Positions 17,939 through 30,121 of a DNA stretch of 64,000 nucleotides are shown here, piece by piece (position 1 is the stretch's first letter; every line of letters begins with the position of its first letter). A model generated the notes under the pieces. That model was given only the letters and a program-made list of their open reading frames with translations, searched no databases and had not been told where the DNA came from. This stretch comes from Trichosphaerium sp. ATCC 40318 (Eukaryota > Discosea > Flabellinia > Trichosidae). The position numbers and the translations under genes were made by a program. Where the stretch lies: assembly GCA_038496445.1 (NCBI GenBank), contig JALMLS010000562.1:186001-250000 (forward strand). The letters run 5' to 3'.

Positions 17939-19149
17939 ATGAAACTGTTTCGCGCCACCACTGCTGCCTCAGCGCGTGCTCGTACTGTCTCCTCAAGGTT
18001 TGCTCCAAGAGTAACGACACGCCAAGCTCACAACAACAACCGAACCTCAGGTAACAACAATAGCCCAACGTGCGTTATACTAACATACAGGACAGTTTGG
18101 AACCAGAAGTGGTCGAAAACTGTCGCTCAACAGGCAGAAAAGCTTGCTCCAGCTACACAATTTAAACAACTGTTTAACTACATCGATTTTTGGAGAAACA
18201 GCGTATTTCCTTGTGCGTATTGGATAAATCTTGTCAATTTGTCTAATGAATAACGGTAGCTGCTGAATTAGCCGGTATGGGTCTACGTGCTCCTCTAACA
18301 CCTGCTGAGAATGTACGCACTACACTAATTTTTTTTGAGTAACGATCACCATCTTATGTTTATTCTTTGCACAGGCCGCTTTCCTTTACATGAAGGGTGA
18401 GAATGACGCTGTTTCAAAAGAAATTGAAGATGGTGTTGTCGTTACTGAATCTAAAGATGAACACCCAGAGTATATTACAAAACTCATCGAAACATTCAAA
18501 ACTAGCACGTGGTTATGCACACTCACAGTATTGTATGACGAGAAAGACAAACACTACACATTCAACTTGGGACCTGACCCAGAACTTGAATTTCAACAAG
18601 AAGAAAGTGAGTCTTTGGACTTACCTCCGGAGGACCAAAAAGATGATCAACTTGATGAATTGTGGGAGGATGTATCTGAAGATGTCCGTGATTTCCACTA
18701 CAGAATCGATAAAAAATTTGATTCTGTTACTCACAAATACTTGCCGGACAAGAAGGTAACTTGGGTTTTTCTAACGGTTTTTTCGTTGTTTTTTTTTGTT
18801 TGCAACGCGGAAAACAATCGTCACCCTCACGTATATTAATTTGTTGGTTCTAGGCGTACCTCTACCGTCGTTTGATGATCTACGGAAAGGCAATTGAAAT
18901 GTTGAAGTGTTTAAAACCAACTAACGAGTTTGATTTCTATTATGTTTCACCAAACAAATTTCCAAAGCGTGAGGACATGGTACGGTCTTTACAAAAAGCG
19001 TTCCGTTTACTTACACGTATTTTCAGGAAGGTGATATTCCTGGACATGGTTTTTGCGCAGTCCACAAAGATGGTGTATTTGTTAGAGCCGTATGGGTTCC
19101 AAGACGTTTAGTTTTGCAAGCTCAAGGTAAACTCGATGAAGAAGATTAG
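17939..19149 (+). CDS. orphan protein with probable mitochondrial presequence
   Basis: I do not recognise the family. The first exon begins MKLFRATTAASARARTVSSR, rich in Arg, Ala, Ser and free of acidic residues, as expected of a mitochondrial targeting peptide. It is followed by a helical segment (KTVAQQAEKLAPATQFKQLF, FNYIDFWRNS), a block AELAGMGLRAPLTPAE, then a mixed acidic region (EYITKLIETFKTSTWLCTLT, YTFNLGPDPELEFQQEE) and the C-terminal FCAVHKDGVFVRAVWVPRR. Stop at 19147-19149. At least five exons; an intron with donor GTAACA lies after exon 1 and its acceptor near 18090 is ambiguous. No membrane segment beyond the presequence. Divergent from the GAPVD1-like gene, 273 bases away. Confidence 0.6.
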
Positions 19150-19347
19150 GCCGTTTAACCAAAAAAAAAGCGGTTTTCTCATAGTGTTGAGTGTACTGTC
19201 TATGTAAAAGTCATCTATACAATAAAATTGCGGTTATCGTGTTAAGTTGAAGTATTTTTGTGCATTTTTCGTTGGCCTCAAACTTACTTGATTTGTCTTC
19301 TTTATTTTCAATTTTTACCCTGTAGCTCGCTAGTACTACGCTGACAA

Positions 19348-21296
19348 ATGTCAACCAAGGAAGATGAAGCAAGAAGGCAGCGAGTACGAGAAAGGAGACG
19401 CCTAAGGCAAATGAAAGCCAACGCAGCGATAACAGAGACGAACGAGGCACCAACTGAAGATAAAGGCGAGGAAAACGCTACAACAGGTAAACGGCAAATA
19501 ATTTTGTACTACAAAACAAGCAAATACACGCGTGTACTTTTGTTAATTGGACTTGTAGACGAAGCAGTACCCGAACAAACTACAACTACAGATGAAAAGA
19601 GCTATGGCGACTCACAAACATCATACGATGATCCACAAGACCTTTTCACATTACTAGCGGCAGCACCAAAAAAACAGGTTTAAATTCTGTTAAAGGTTGC
19701 CTGAACTGACATTTTTACAAACTACAGGTCAACAGTGAACCTACAGAAGAGCAACGCGCATCTCAACCTTCAACAGATACAAGTCAACATGTGGAAGAAG
19801 CTCATCCAGAAGTTGTAGAAGTTGTTGAAGAACAAGAAGTAGCATCTAATTCATCGGGTGATCCACCTGATCACTTACCTTCAACAAGCTCCAGTCTGTC
19901 AGATTTTATGAATTTCGATTTGGACGATATTTTGGGCACGGTTTTTCTTTGCACTGACACTTTTGTTGATTTTGTTATTACAGCTGATTGTGGTGATATG
20001 CCAGCTGCACCTGTGGTCTCGCCTTCAGCTGACGAATCTGATGGTTCTACTGATATATTGGTAGATAGCACACAGCCAACTAGACACTCTCTAGGCATGT
20101 CACAAGTATGCCAGTTCTCTACGGTGTCACACTTATTGATGATCATTAGGCTACGCCTTCCTACAATACCAACCAATATGTTGCACCGAGGCTACGTACT
20201 CAGTTACATAGTGAAGAAATAGAAGAGGAGGAAGATGACGTTACTCTTACACTACAAGAGCTGACAAAGGAGGTTATGAGAATGAAAAGAAATCAAGTTG
20301 CTTTGGTTACGCTGATTAGAGAGCGCGTGCTTACTGGTGTACGCTCATAAATAAGAGTACTTGTACTAAAAAAAGTCAGGGCACTTTGGAAGAAGTTTTA
20401 CAGCGACATGATACTGATGAGATTAAACGGTATGCACAATTAGGCATTTTCACACAAGCAGAACTAGATAACGCATTGGTTAATGCAACACAAAACCAGC
20501 TTGACATGTTAGGTGCGTTTGAATTCGATGCCTGTGATATTCCCTAATAGTGCTTACCTTGTAGATACTGAGTACTTCGATTTCATGCTTAAGGTACCTT
20601 TTTTGCTTTACCCTTTGGCGGTACATAACTGAACCTAGGCTGGTGCCAATGTAAATGCAAGTCTTCCAGACGGAAAAACACCTCTATTTCGAGCTGCTGA
20701 GGAATTTGTCACAAGTACAATGCGGTTACTAATAGAACATGGTACAATTCTTTTGTTGGCAATTTTCCGGAAAGTTAAAACCACTAACCACAAAAAAGGT
20801 GCAAACGCACATCTACTTTCTGCAACAGGTATGACGCCTTTGTTGGGTGCATTATTTTCTCTTGTAGAAAACAAAAAGGAAAACCACGATATCCCACATC
20901 AAGGTGTGTTCAATACTTTAGCATGTTTATTAGCTCATTCTTGAACGCAGATGTTAAAGATGTGGTTGTTATGTTAATTCAAGCAAATGTTGCACTTGAC
21001 ACTCGTAGTTTGTCAGGTGCCACCGCTCTACACAAGGCCATTGAAGCTGAGGTAACGTAAAGTATGTCACATAACTGTTTTGACATGCGCGTAGAATTGG
21101 GAGGTGTGCAGATTATTAATTGATGCAGGTACGCTTAAATAGAAACTTTGTTGAATAGGAATTTGGCTAATTAATACAACCAGGCGCAAAATGCGACATT
21201 GAAAATAAGGATGGATTTACCGCACTACTATTGGCCGAAGACCACCATGAACTAAGCTTCATGTTTGCCAATACTAACTCTGGCACTGACTTGTAA
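19348..21296 (+). CDS. ankyrin-repeat protein with basic N-terminus and acidic disordered half
   Basis: The start gives MSTKEDEARRQRVRERRRLR, a strongly basic helix. Some 250 residues of Glu/Ser/Thr/Pro-rich, probably disordered sequence follow (for example VEVVEEQEVASNSSGDPPDH and FMNFDLDDIL), then a short helical stretch (LQELTKEVMRMKRNQVALV). The C-terminal third holds ankyrin repeats: DFMLKAGANVNASLPDGKTP, STMRLLIEHGANAHLLSATG, SLSGATALHKAIEAENWEVC and LIDAGAKCDIENKDGFTALL. It ends SFMFANTNSGTDL, stop at 21294-21296. Ankyrin repeats bind other proteins, and the basic N-terminus could be a nuclear signal or a nucleic-acid contact; both uses are inferences. No enzyme domain is visible. Confidence 0.7.
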
Positions 21297-21398
21297 AGCA
21301 AACTGTAAAAACAAAACTAAAAAATCAAATTCTATTTTATAACTCTATTTCATGTTTCTGCAGCTTCAGTGACTGATTGTAATTTGAATGTTTTATTC

Positions 21399-22536
21399 TT
21401 AAAATATAATATCATCACCATCATCTGGTAGCATTGATGGTGCCGCTTCATGAGCTATGAACTACTTAACCAAACCATAAAAAAAAAGTATATCCAACTT
21501 ACCACTACCACCACAAGCCTCATCCTTCTGGGCTTTACGTTTTTCCTTCTTGGCTTCAGCCTCTAGTTTCTTTTCCTTTACTTTCTTAAGGCGAAAAAAT
21601 TCTTCAATTTCTGTAATAAAATTGAGGACACAGTACGCGTTTATGAATGGACGTACCCATCTCATCCAACTCAGACATAATGTAGGCAATAGTATTCTCT
21701 ATTCTAGGGAGTACTACGTACTCTATAGCATTGACACGTCGATTTGTTAGTTTAATAACTTCATCGAGAGTAAGAAACGTTGTTTGAAGAGAAGCGAGCT
21801 CTACGAGCGCTACAAGAGCTTTGGTGTATGTCAAACGACACTTATTAATCTTTTGCCCTCCTTGACCAAGACCAGCCAAGTCCTTACCTGTTGGGATGCA
21901 TCAGGAACACAATAACAAAAGTGTTGCTTACTTTGTTTTGAGGCCTCATTGGCGGATACGAACGTTGGCAGGTGAACACCAACAATGTTTTCTGTCTCAG
22001 TTTTTACTTTGTACGTAGCAGTGTCTACACTCTCTATAACCATAGCACTACAAGGGTGAGAATGTTACTCGTCTACAATAAATAAAATCAATAGTAACGC
22101 ACGACATATTATCTCCTGCTACGAACTTAGCGGACGTTAAAGAAAACGAAGCGTCTTTCATTTGTTGACCCATTTGCTCTTTACGCTATGCAATTTATTT
22201 AGATCGCAGTGCCTTGAAGCGTGAACATTGCAAGGAATCTACCTCTTTGATTCTCGTGAGTATTGATCTGAACCTCATCATCAAAGCATCAGCCTTCTTT
22301 TTGAGCAAGCCATGGCCTTTTTTCGCTGCCTTGAACTTTATTTGAAGCATTTGAAGTCCCCTAACGCAGTAAGCACCACAAAAACCAAACAACTAAAAAA
22401 AAAGCGTTTTCCACTCGTAAACATTAAATTATAGGGTACAGAACCCCTACGCAAGTGTTAATTGTAAATGCTAGTTAAATAATCAGCGTCATTACATTCT
22501 AGTGGGAACCACATTCAAGCGTTCCTTGGTTGCCAT
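21399..22536 (-). CDS. VMA8: V-type H+-ATPase subunit D
   Basis: Spliced gene for the central-rotor subunit D of the V1 sector. From the N-terminus: MATKERLNVVPTRM, then LQIKFKAAKKGHGLLKKKAD and ALMMRFRSIL, then the middle block with VESVDTATYKVKTETENIVG and VHLPTFV, then NKCRLTYTKALVALVELASL, LQTTFLTLDEVIKLTNRRVN and AIEYVVLPRIENTIAYIMSE, followed by REEFFRLKKVKEKK. These match yeast Vma8 and animal ATP6V1D throughout. The protein transmits rotation from the catalytic hexamer to the proton-pumping ring in endosome, lysosome and vacuole membranes. Stop at 21399, tail SMLPDDGDDIIF. Start at 22536, 100 bases from the divergent neighbour's start. Confidence 0.93.
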
Positions 22537-22636
22537 CCTGTGCAGTAAGTTCTTTGACTGGGGTTGAAAAGCGCTGAAAGGCAAGTAAAAAAGGTTAAGT
22601 AAAAACTCCCTAGAAAATTCGATTGTAGAGCAAACC
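22537..22636. promoter_or_regulatory. short bidirectional promoter region
   Basis: Only 100 bases separate the start codons of V-ATPase subunit D (-) and the membrane-anchored orphan (+). Both promoters must lie here or within the genes. No defined element was recognised. Confidence 0.4.
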
Positions 22637-23974
22637 ATGCGACACGCACTGGTTGCCACTGTGGATAAAAGCGTTAGAGACGATGACACAGGCATTATAG
22701 AGGTTATTGATCATTCGTACTCAAGTGTCGAACCTCGTAAACGAGCAGGGCGTAGTAGAGCGCCTAGTTTTGAGGAAAATGAAGCCGGTGACGCAATTAC
22801 AAAAATTATTGAAGTGATAGAGGCAATTCACAAAGAAGACGCCTCAGGTTCAGAAACGCTACGAACGCTCTTAAACTACCTTTCCCTTTTTACAACGGGC
22901 AATTTAAACAAGTACGAAGAGCTCGCAAAATTACACAACGCCACCGGAGGAAGTTTTAGCTTGCATCCCGACGTAATAGAGTCCTTTATAAAAAAGACAA
23001 GCCATTTACGGAATAGCGCATCAGAATCTGTAGCTGCCCACTATTCAATGGTCTTTGCCTTACTGTTCTATCGCTGGGTGTGTAAACCAACTGCGCCATC
23101 AAAGATTTTGGGCAAAGTTTGGGAAACGTGGGTGCTGGGATGTAACAGACTAATGTGGATAGATTTAGAAAATCAAACACACAGGTTTGAGCCAATTTAT
23201 AGACAGTTGCATAAAACTCTAGATGACCTTCATCTCTTTGAGTCTACATACTTGCTACATAACGCACTGGATATAGCAAATATAGTGATGAAGTTCTACT
23301 TCCATTATCAAGATTCTGAGGTAAGTTAACACTCATTGTGATTACGCTTAATTTTTTTTTCTGTTTTGAATTGAAAATTTTTGTTTTTTTGAAAGTGTGC
23401 CAACAATTTTTAACTGAATTTTTTTACAAAAGGTCGATGTGGTAGAATACTTGAACAATGTTCAACAGAAGCTGGTTCAATTAAAAGATCATATCCGCCT
23501 TCCTCGTGACCACTCGAAAATAGTAACAACAAATATGTTTATAAACGAAATTTACAGAATTCTTCAAAACATCTCAAACGAAGCAGCACTTTTAAATTAC
23601 ATGGAGCGATTACGTAAATTAAAGGTACCCTCATTCGAAAGCAATATTAGTTTGAAGACTAATCACATCAATAGATAGAGAACCTTGGAAGAAAAACATC
23701 GCTGAGATTGTCCACTGTGCTTTTAGATTTATGGACGCCTGGCGCGCCACACTATCCAACAAGAACAGTCAGATACGCAGCACTCAAGACTTTAGATGAG
23801 CTTTTTCCTCAAGGATATTACTCACGACGTTTGGTTAATTATGGGTTCAGACTGCTTTCTCCTTTTAATGCTTTTCGATCTTTTTGGTTCACTTTTGTTT
23901 TAATTTTTATGTTATTTTGGAATAAGATATGTTGTTGTACTGGTAAAACGAGAAAGAAATCGAAAGAATTGTAA
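22637..23974 (+). CDS. orphan helical protein with C-terminal membrane anchor
   Basis: I do not recognise the family. The first exon is long (about 230 codons, 22637-23320) and two or three shorter ones follow. The N-terminus (MRHALVATVDKSVRDDDTGI) is soluble and charged. The body is mostly amphipathic helices (TLRTLLNYLSLFTTGNLNKY, SMVFALLFYRWVCKPTAPSK, RQLHKTLDDLHLFESTYLLH, VVEYLNNVQQKLVQLKDHIR). Near the end a single hydrophobic segment, FWFTFVLIFMLFWNKICCC, is followed by basic TGKTRKKSKEL. That layout is a tail-anchored or type II membrane protein with two or three cysteines at the membrane face, a possible palmitoylation site. Intron near 23321-23432. The function cannot be stated; alpha-solenoid adaptors look like this. 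Confidence 0.6.
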
Positions 23975-24020
23975 AAAAAGAAAAAGAGACTATTATGGTC
24001 TTCATGTAAATACATTGTAT

Positions 24021-26579
24021 TCAAGCTTCAGCATTAAGGTCTCCTCGAACAATTTCTACTTTAGGAGCAAATTGCCATACAATATACTTGTTGTCTCCAT
24101 TGCCTGCAAACGCTGTTCGCATGTTAACATCCTCTCCTTGATTGTATAGAAGTGGTTGATGACTTTTCAAGAACTCATTTACAGTCACCTCCATACCAAG
24201 CTCAGGTATGCACACTCTGTAAATTTGCCTCGAAGCAGCTCTATGAAATTGGTCACTTCGTGGTTGGTAAGCCATAATAACAACTCCATCATAATTTCTA
24301 TCAACAACAATGACTGAGTTTTTCCATTGGTTCTCTAACGCACGTAATTAATAGGCGGCTTTGTAAAGTTACTTTGCGCTGAAACGTACCACAGACACGT
24401 TGAATATTGCGCACATGGCGATCTCGGACATCAAGCCAAGGAAGGGTATGTGAAAGCACAGCATTGCTGAAAGGATACTGAACATCACCTGCAGTGTTAA
24501 GCTGCTTATGCCTCATGTGTGCCTTGATATTTACGTGTGCCAAATAATCTGCAAAACGGCGAATAGGAGAAGTAACACGAACGTAATTCGGCAAATTCAT
24601 AGAATGATGCTTACTCACATCGTTGTCGTGACGTGCACGCCTTTAAAAAATACTAGTTAAACAACAGACGATCAAAGTTTAGCGTTAACGTACTGCATGT
24701 ATTGCATACTCATAGAGGAATAAACCCAAGGATGTTGATCAGTTGGAACCTTCTCGTAGCCTTCTAGAGGTTCATCTTGTACTCTGTATGGTACAGGAAC
24801 TTTATTACGCACTGCATAAGTTCCTGCAATCTCACCAGCAACTATCATCAATTCTTGAACAAGCAGTTGTGATAGAGGATAGGTTTCTGTGGTCAATGAA
24901 ACAGTGCCTTGCTCGTTTACAGTTACGCGATGTTTAGGCATGCGTGATTGCTCGGCTTCGTTTCTGAACTTTTTACGCAATTGCGCTACTTGTAGCATGT
25001 AATGAAGAGGTGTATCCTTCTTTTTTGTCAAAATATGTTCAACTTCTTTGTAGGTCATTCTTTTCACTCTAACCTTCGAGCTAGTTATTGCATACTCTTT
25101 AATAGAACCATCAGTATTCAACCGACCAAAGAAAGCAAACGAATTTGAGAAGCCGTTTTCGTCAGCTTTGTCCAATGAAACGGCCTCTACCAGAGCCTTA
25201 GGTAGCATAGGCACAGCACCATCAGGTTTGTAAACGGTTGATATACGGTTTTCACCAAGCCAACTGTCTTTGGGCTTCATTACGCGCTCTAAGTCTGCTA
25301 CGTGTATGTGTACCCAGAAATTACCGTGTTTGTCAAATCTACATCCTACGGCATCATCTACTTCTGATGTATCAGGAGAATCAATGGCGAAAACTGTTTC
25401 ATCAAGCTTGACACGTGGCAGTGGATCTGCTTTTTCATTCTTGTTAATTTCCGATAACATTCTTTCAGCTGTATCCTGCTCTGTTATTGTTGTAGGTGAC
25501 AGCGTAGCTGGTATAGGTCTAACAAGGTGGGGTGGTCCAGCCAAGAAGCTTTTTTGATTCTTCATCTCAATAGCTAGTGGTGGGTTACCTCCAGCAAGCT
25601 CTGGGTAAACTCCTATTTTGACTAGATTCTGGGAAGAAAAAAATAAGAAAATAAATGTAGCTAAATAGTACGTACTTCGAACAGATTGTCATAAAGCAAC
25701 CTCAGTGGTTTGAGTAATTTGCTGAAAATAACCCATGGTATTGTTTGGTTAGGATCAAGCTCTGCTACATACTTTAAGGTGTCAATATATACACGCATTT
25801 CTGGGTTAACTTTATTGCCAGAACGCCAATGACCTGGTTTTGAGCCTCTAAAGCGCCACCAACCAATAAATTTCTGTAATCCAGCGCTGTCATTCATTGC
25901 TTTCATAATCTGTAAGCGTCTTTGGCTCTCTTCACTGGACACAGGACACCATATGTCGCGCTCAGTCGGATTAAAGTATACCCAATTGTATGACATGATT
26001 CTATTTGACACAATACGCCTGTACCTAATTCAAAAGTGAGCGACCCAAACAGGTTTTGTTAACGCACGGGGAGGAAGTGCCACCCCAAATATGCTTCGCA
26101 ATGTCTTCAATATTATGAGCAGGTTTTGTTCTCAGAGCCTCCCAAAGATCTACTGGCTTTACAAACTGTGGAGGTTTTGGTAAACTTTTGAAATACCCTG
26201 CCAGGTCACTTGTCTACAAGAGAGATAAGCAAAGGACTAAAATGGTTCGAACTAACCTTATCAACGATTGCTGATTTATGCTTTACTGTAGAGTTGGTGT
26301 TTAAACTTAACTGTTTACCGTCAAATGCTACAAAGTGATGCCATGTATCGTCTGTTTCTATAACGCGTGCTAGTTTTCTGTGACAATTAACAATACATAG
26401 GTGATCAATATTACGCACTCGCGGTACGATTGATGGAACTGAGTCATTACAACAATTTCGTTTATCTTCGGTCTGCTTGTATCTTGAATAGGCAGCGTAT
26501 ATTTGGTTCTTACGCTACGTGCTTGTTCTCTACGCTGCGCAATAGCGCTTGTGCGTAGACGGCTGCCAATACGTAACAT
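24021..26579 (-). CDS. RNB-domain (RNase II family) exoribonuclease, probably mitochondrial
   Basis: The start at 26579 gives MLRIGSRLRTSAIAQRREQA, an Arg-rich, acid-free leader typical of mitochondrial presequences. A large uncharacterised N-terminal half follows (FVKPVDLWEALRTK, IGWWRFRGSKPGHW). The RNB domain lies in about 25.4-24.3 kb: AIDSPDTSEVDDAVGCRF is the metal-binding site, then FWVHIHVADLERVM, ENRISTVYKPDGAVPMLPKA, VPVPYRVQDEP and YVRVTSPIRRFADYLAHVN, the signature that ends the catalytic site. In place of the first Asp of the usual DxDD it has Glu (EVDD), as I recall for mitochondrial Dss1-type enzymes. Such proteins degrade RNA 3'-5', and in yeast mitochondria Dss1 works with Suv3. 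Stop at 24021. Confidence 0.85.
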
Positions 26580-27549
26580 TGAGCTTCTACAAGTCTACTG
26601 ATGTGGCATAGCTCCGCGGTGTGGTCGCTGAGGCGATTTTGCAGTACAATGAAAAGGTAACTTAAACATGACTTACAAACTACAGCGCTGCGCACGCGTA
26701 CGCACAACGTGGCATGTCAGCAAAGGCGTCACAAAATAATGGTGCTAAGGTTACGTTACACTCATCACACCAGTTACCAACAACGAAGTAGGGAAAGGAA
26801 GGGTATTTATGGAAACGAGGGCAGATAAATACAAATTGGAAAGAGCGTTGGTAAAAAAACCGCTAAAACGAGCTAAAAACTGTGAATTCTGCTAATAAAA
26901 CATGCAGGTGTAGTTTAAAAAAGGATAGATTAGCATACTACAAAAACCCAGAACAATCTAAATATCTGGACTACATACCGCTAGAACAGGCACTAGTGAG
27001 GGTACCAACGAATTCGCGGACACACTTGACACTTGTTACAGAAAGTAAACCCTGACGGCGATAAAAAGCATTGTTTTGACGTCGTAACCAAACACCGCGC
27101 TTACAGTCTTTGTGCAAACTCTCATGAGGCACGTGGTTATCATAGAAACATTTAACCAACTTTACAATAAAGGAAATGATAGATTGGATGAACTCTTTGG
27201 CCGTGTGTTCTTTGGTACACGTAGAAAACGATGTAATAAGCCAAGCAGAAGAGCGAATTTGCACTATTATGTACAACAAAAGCATACAGCTGGAAATGTC
27301 AGCTCAGCAAAAATGACAACCAACGTGCAACAACATAGAGCCCAGGCAAAACGATAGGACGTCGTGTCATTTTACGTTATGTAGCATGTATTTTAGTAAG
27401 GTGTACAAACCGAAAATAGACCAAATAAAAGCTCACCAAAGTAAAATTGTAACGACGCTGTAAATATTTGACCAAAACAAGAACATTGCCTTAAGTAGTG
27501 TACGTGCCTTAACATAACTTGTTTCGCTAATCTTTATCACAAGGACATC
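26580..27549. other. about 1 kb between RNB nuclease and ribosomal uS4 genes
   Basis: Divergent gap, the second longest of the window. It holds no clear gene. A weak candidate on the minus strand is listed separately. Sequence is AT-rich with scattered short open frames on both strands. No repeat, tRNA box pair or stable hairpin was noticed. Confidence 0.4.
26971..27285 (-). CDS. possible small basic protein (weak)
   Basis: A 105-codon minus-strand frame whose second half is basic and aromatic: VKCFYDNHVPHESLHKDC then KRGVWLRRQNNAFYRRQG. The spacing faintly recalls bacterial-type ribosomal protein bS21 (a basic helix with a Tyr near its end), which in eukaryotes would be mitochondrial, but the match is too loose to name it. 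The first 25 residues are hydrophobic. It may instead be chance or part of a spliced gene. Confidence 0.2.
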   Translation of the reverse strand: MLLLYIIVQIRSSAWLITSFSTCTKEHTAKEFIQSIISFIVKLVKCFYDNHVPHESLHKDCKRGVWLRRQNNAFYRRQGLLSVTSVKCVREFVGTLTSACSSGM

Positions 27550-28569
27550 ATGCCTAAAGTCAGTTCGTTGCGTAGACGTACGTGCCATTTGGAGTATAAC
27601 TGGCCATGTTATGGCGTAGTTCCAGCGTTTTTCTCCTTGTTTGTGTCATCTCGTAGCTGATCGTTTTTCTAGGCTCCAAAGTATCAAAGACGCCCCTCCG
27701 TCCATATGAGAAGGAGCGACTCGACTCAGAAATGAAGCTTCTCGGTCAATACGGCCTAAAGAACAAAAGAGAGATCTGGCGTTTGCAATTAGCTCTTACT
27801 AAGATTCGTCAATCCGCTAGGTAACTAAATTGATTTTTACATCCCTAATACTTACGATCACTTAGAACTTTGCTTACTTTGCAAGAAGACAACCCACGCA
27901 GACAATTAGAGGTATGTTATCGCTCAGGATGTAATACAAGAAAAATTTTGTGTAATTGGCGATATCAGCACGAAATTACCGCTAGCGTTTAAAACGCGAA
28001 CACGCTGGCGCCTTGCCAAACTTTCTTTCGTTTTTCGCTTTTCGCGTCAATAGGCCCAAATCGTGGTTATTTTCACCACCAAAGCCTTTTTCGCTTCAAG
28101 TATTGATAAAACACTGCCTGTCATACAATTTTTTTGTACTATGATCACAAAATTAATAATTTTCTGTAGGGATCTGCTCTTATCCGCAGACTTCACCGTT
28201 ATGGAATCCTTGATGAAGACAGAGATCAATTAGATTACGTACTAGCCCTCAAAATTGAGAACTTGTTGGAGCGTCGCCTTCAAACACTCGTTGCCAAAAG
28301 ACACGCCAAATCGTTCCACCACGCGCGTTGCTTGGTTATCCAAAAACACATCAGGTACGCTAAATTAATGAGCTGTTAATAGAATTTTTTTTTTCTGACT
28401 CGTAAATTTTAGAGTTGGTAAACAAATTGTTGACGTACCATCATTTTTGGTCCGTGTTGACTCTGAGAAACACATTGATTACTCCCTAACCAGCTCCTTG
28501 TCTGGTGGACCACCTGGCCGTGTCAAGAAACGAAAACTTAAATCTGCTGGCGGCAATGATGAAGAGTAA
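27550..28569 (+). CDS. RPS9: 40S ribosomal protein S9 (uS4)
   Basis: Spliced gene. Exon 1 encodes [10 protein letters not shown] and ends at a GTACGT donor. After the first intron, [20 protein letters not shown] and [20 protein letters not shown] follow, then [40 protein letters not shown] and [16 protein letters not shown] with [20 protein letters not shown], the S4 RNA-binding motif. The end is [20 protein letters not shown] with stop at 28567-28569. It matches eukaryotic S9 over its whole length of about 190 residues. uS4 binds the 5' domain of 18S rRNA and forms part of the mRNA entry tunnel. Four introns are implied. Confidence 0.95.
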
Positions 28570-28759
28570 ACAAAATATATCAAAAAAACAAACTCCTTGT
28601 AATATTCACGCTTGATTCTCTCCCGCACTTTCTATGCGTGTAGATTTTATAAAGTACTGAGCGGACAAATTAGTTTGCTGTTACATTTATACTCCATAGC
28701 GACTTTGTTCAAGTGTTTGGTTTTTATTCAAATTTTTTCTGTGATTATGCTTGTGAGCG

Positions 28760-30121
28760 TTAATCCGCTGACACTACAGCCATTTTTATACCCTCTTTGC
28801 TCACGCTGTAATAATACGTGAGAGGACGGCTTAGTTAGTAACACTTGCCTGTACGTTGTGTAGAAGCGTCCATTGTACGCCATTGTGGTCGGATAGGAAT
28901 AACTACCGATCAAGTCTGGCTCCAGATAAGCGTAGTAGTTCCATGATTTCCCGTTGTCTTTTGATAAAGATAGCTCCAGTGGAGCGCGCTCTATAGTGGA
29001 TGGATTGTAAGCGAGCACGAGCTCCTTATTGTACGACATTAAGAAAATCTTAAGATAGAGTAAGTGGTAGTTTTGGGTTTAAAGCAAACCTTCGAATCCG
29101 GATTCAAAAGTAATAGCTCTGATGCTGGCGTCCACTTGTTACCATTGTCACTTGACGTACTATGCCAGATATGTCCCACTTTAGTACGAAACATTTGGTG
29201 TATAACGCCATCTGACGTTTGTGCTAGAGTGTTTTCTATCAACCACCCTGCCTGATCTTTTCTTAGTCTCAACAATAAAAAACTTTTAGAAGGTACCTTG
29301 TCCGAGTGAATACAATCACGAAGTGACCATGTTTTTCCGTTGTCATCTGATACAAGTACGTCAGAACACGGTAGTCCGGTGTCTGATACTTGGTGCTTCT
29401 CTTGCCAAAATGGTAATAACCAGCGCCCTTGACTAATGTCAGAGGTGCCTCATGTTTATAATTTTACCTGTGTTGGTTATTACGAGTTTGTTCGCTGTTA
29501 CTTTGGAGATATTGCCATGTTGATAGTATGTCAGAAGTGTAGTACGCTCATCCCAAGTGAGTCCAAAATCTTTTGAAGTTATGTATTTTATGTCGCCACC
29601 TGGCCATGATCTTCCAGGCTCTCTACGGTTAAACGGCCCTGATTCTGCAAAAAACAACCACAACACTTTCATTTTAGCGTCAAAATGCAGTACAGGTCCC
29701 CATAGAGCCTTTTGCAGTTGTTAGGAATAAAAACCTCTGATATGAGATACCTGAGGGCCATTTACGATAATTTTGGCATCACTCCACGTGTTTCCACCTA
29801 AAATAAGCGTTTTAAATCTTTTTTATAATTTTCAGTTATGTACCATCTTCTGATTTAGTAAAGTGAATTGCCTGGTCGTCAGCACCTAAAACAGTATGTA
29901 AAGCGTATCAACAATCTACTTTACAAACCTTCCTGGTCTTTACTAGCTTGGAAAGCCACCCAGAAAGTTCCATTTGGAGATGGCTCGATTGTGCTCATGT
30001 GACTGTAGCCAATTTCAGCCGTTTCGTTAAATATAAAATGATATTGCACTGGCACTGATAATGCGTTGCTGTGATAACATATATAAACAATTATTAAAAG
30101 AAGGTAAGCTGCCCTTGTCAT
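28760..30121 (-). CDS. secreted sialidase-like protein with five Asp-boxes
   Basis: The start at 30121 opens MTRAAYLLLIIVYICYHSNA, a clear signal peptide. Five Asp-box motifs (SxDxGxxW) follow in order: SEDGGNTWS, SKDFGLTWDE, SDDNGKTWSL, SSDNGNKWTP and SKDNGKSWNY, as in six-bladed sialidase/BNR propellers. GRFYTT and EGIKMAVVSAD close the last blade; the final intron (GTACAG...ACAG) is needed to reach that ending and the stop at 28760. YSHMSTIEPSPNGTFWVAFQ begins blade one. Related proteins include GH33 sialidases and a large class of BNR-repeat proteins without shown activity. The usual sialidase arginine triad could not be confirmed by eye, so the substrate is open. Confidence 0.8.

Noticed and set aside
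22986-23195. Minus-strand frame inside the 22.6-24 kb orphan
   Set aside because: Antisense to a long, well-formed plus-strand exon and without coding character of its own.
27112-27357. Plus-strand 81-codon frame near 27.1-27.4 kb
   Set aside because: Lacks family likeness and overlaps the weak minus-strand candidate; no splice logic supports it.
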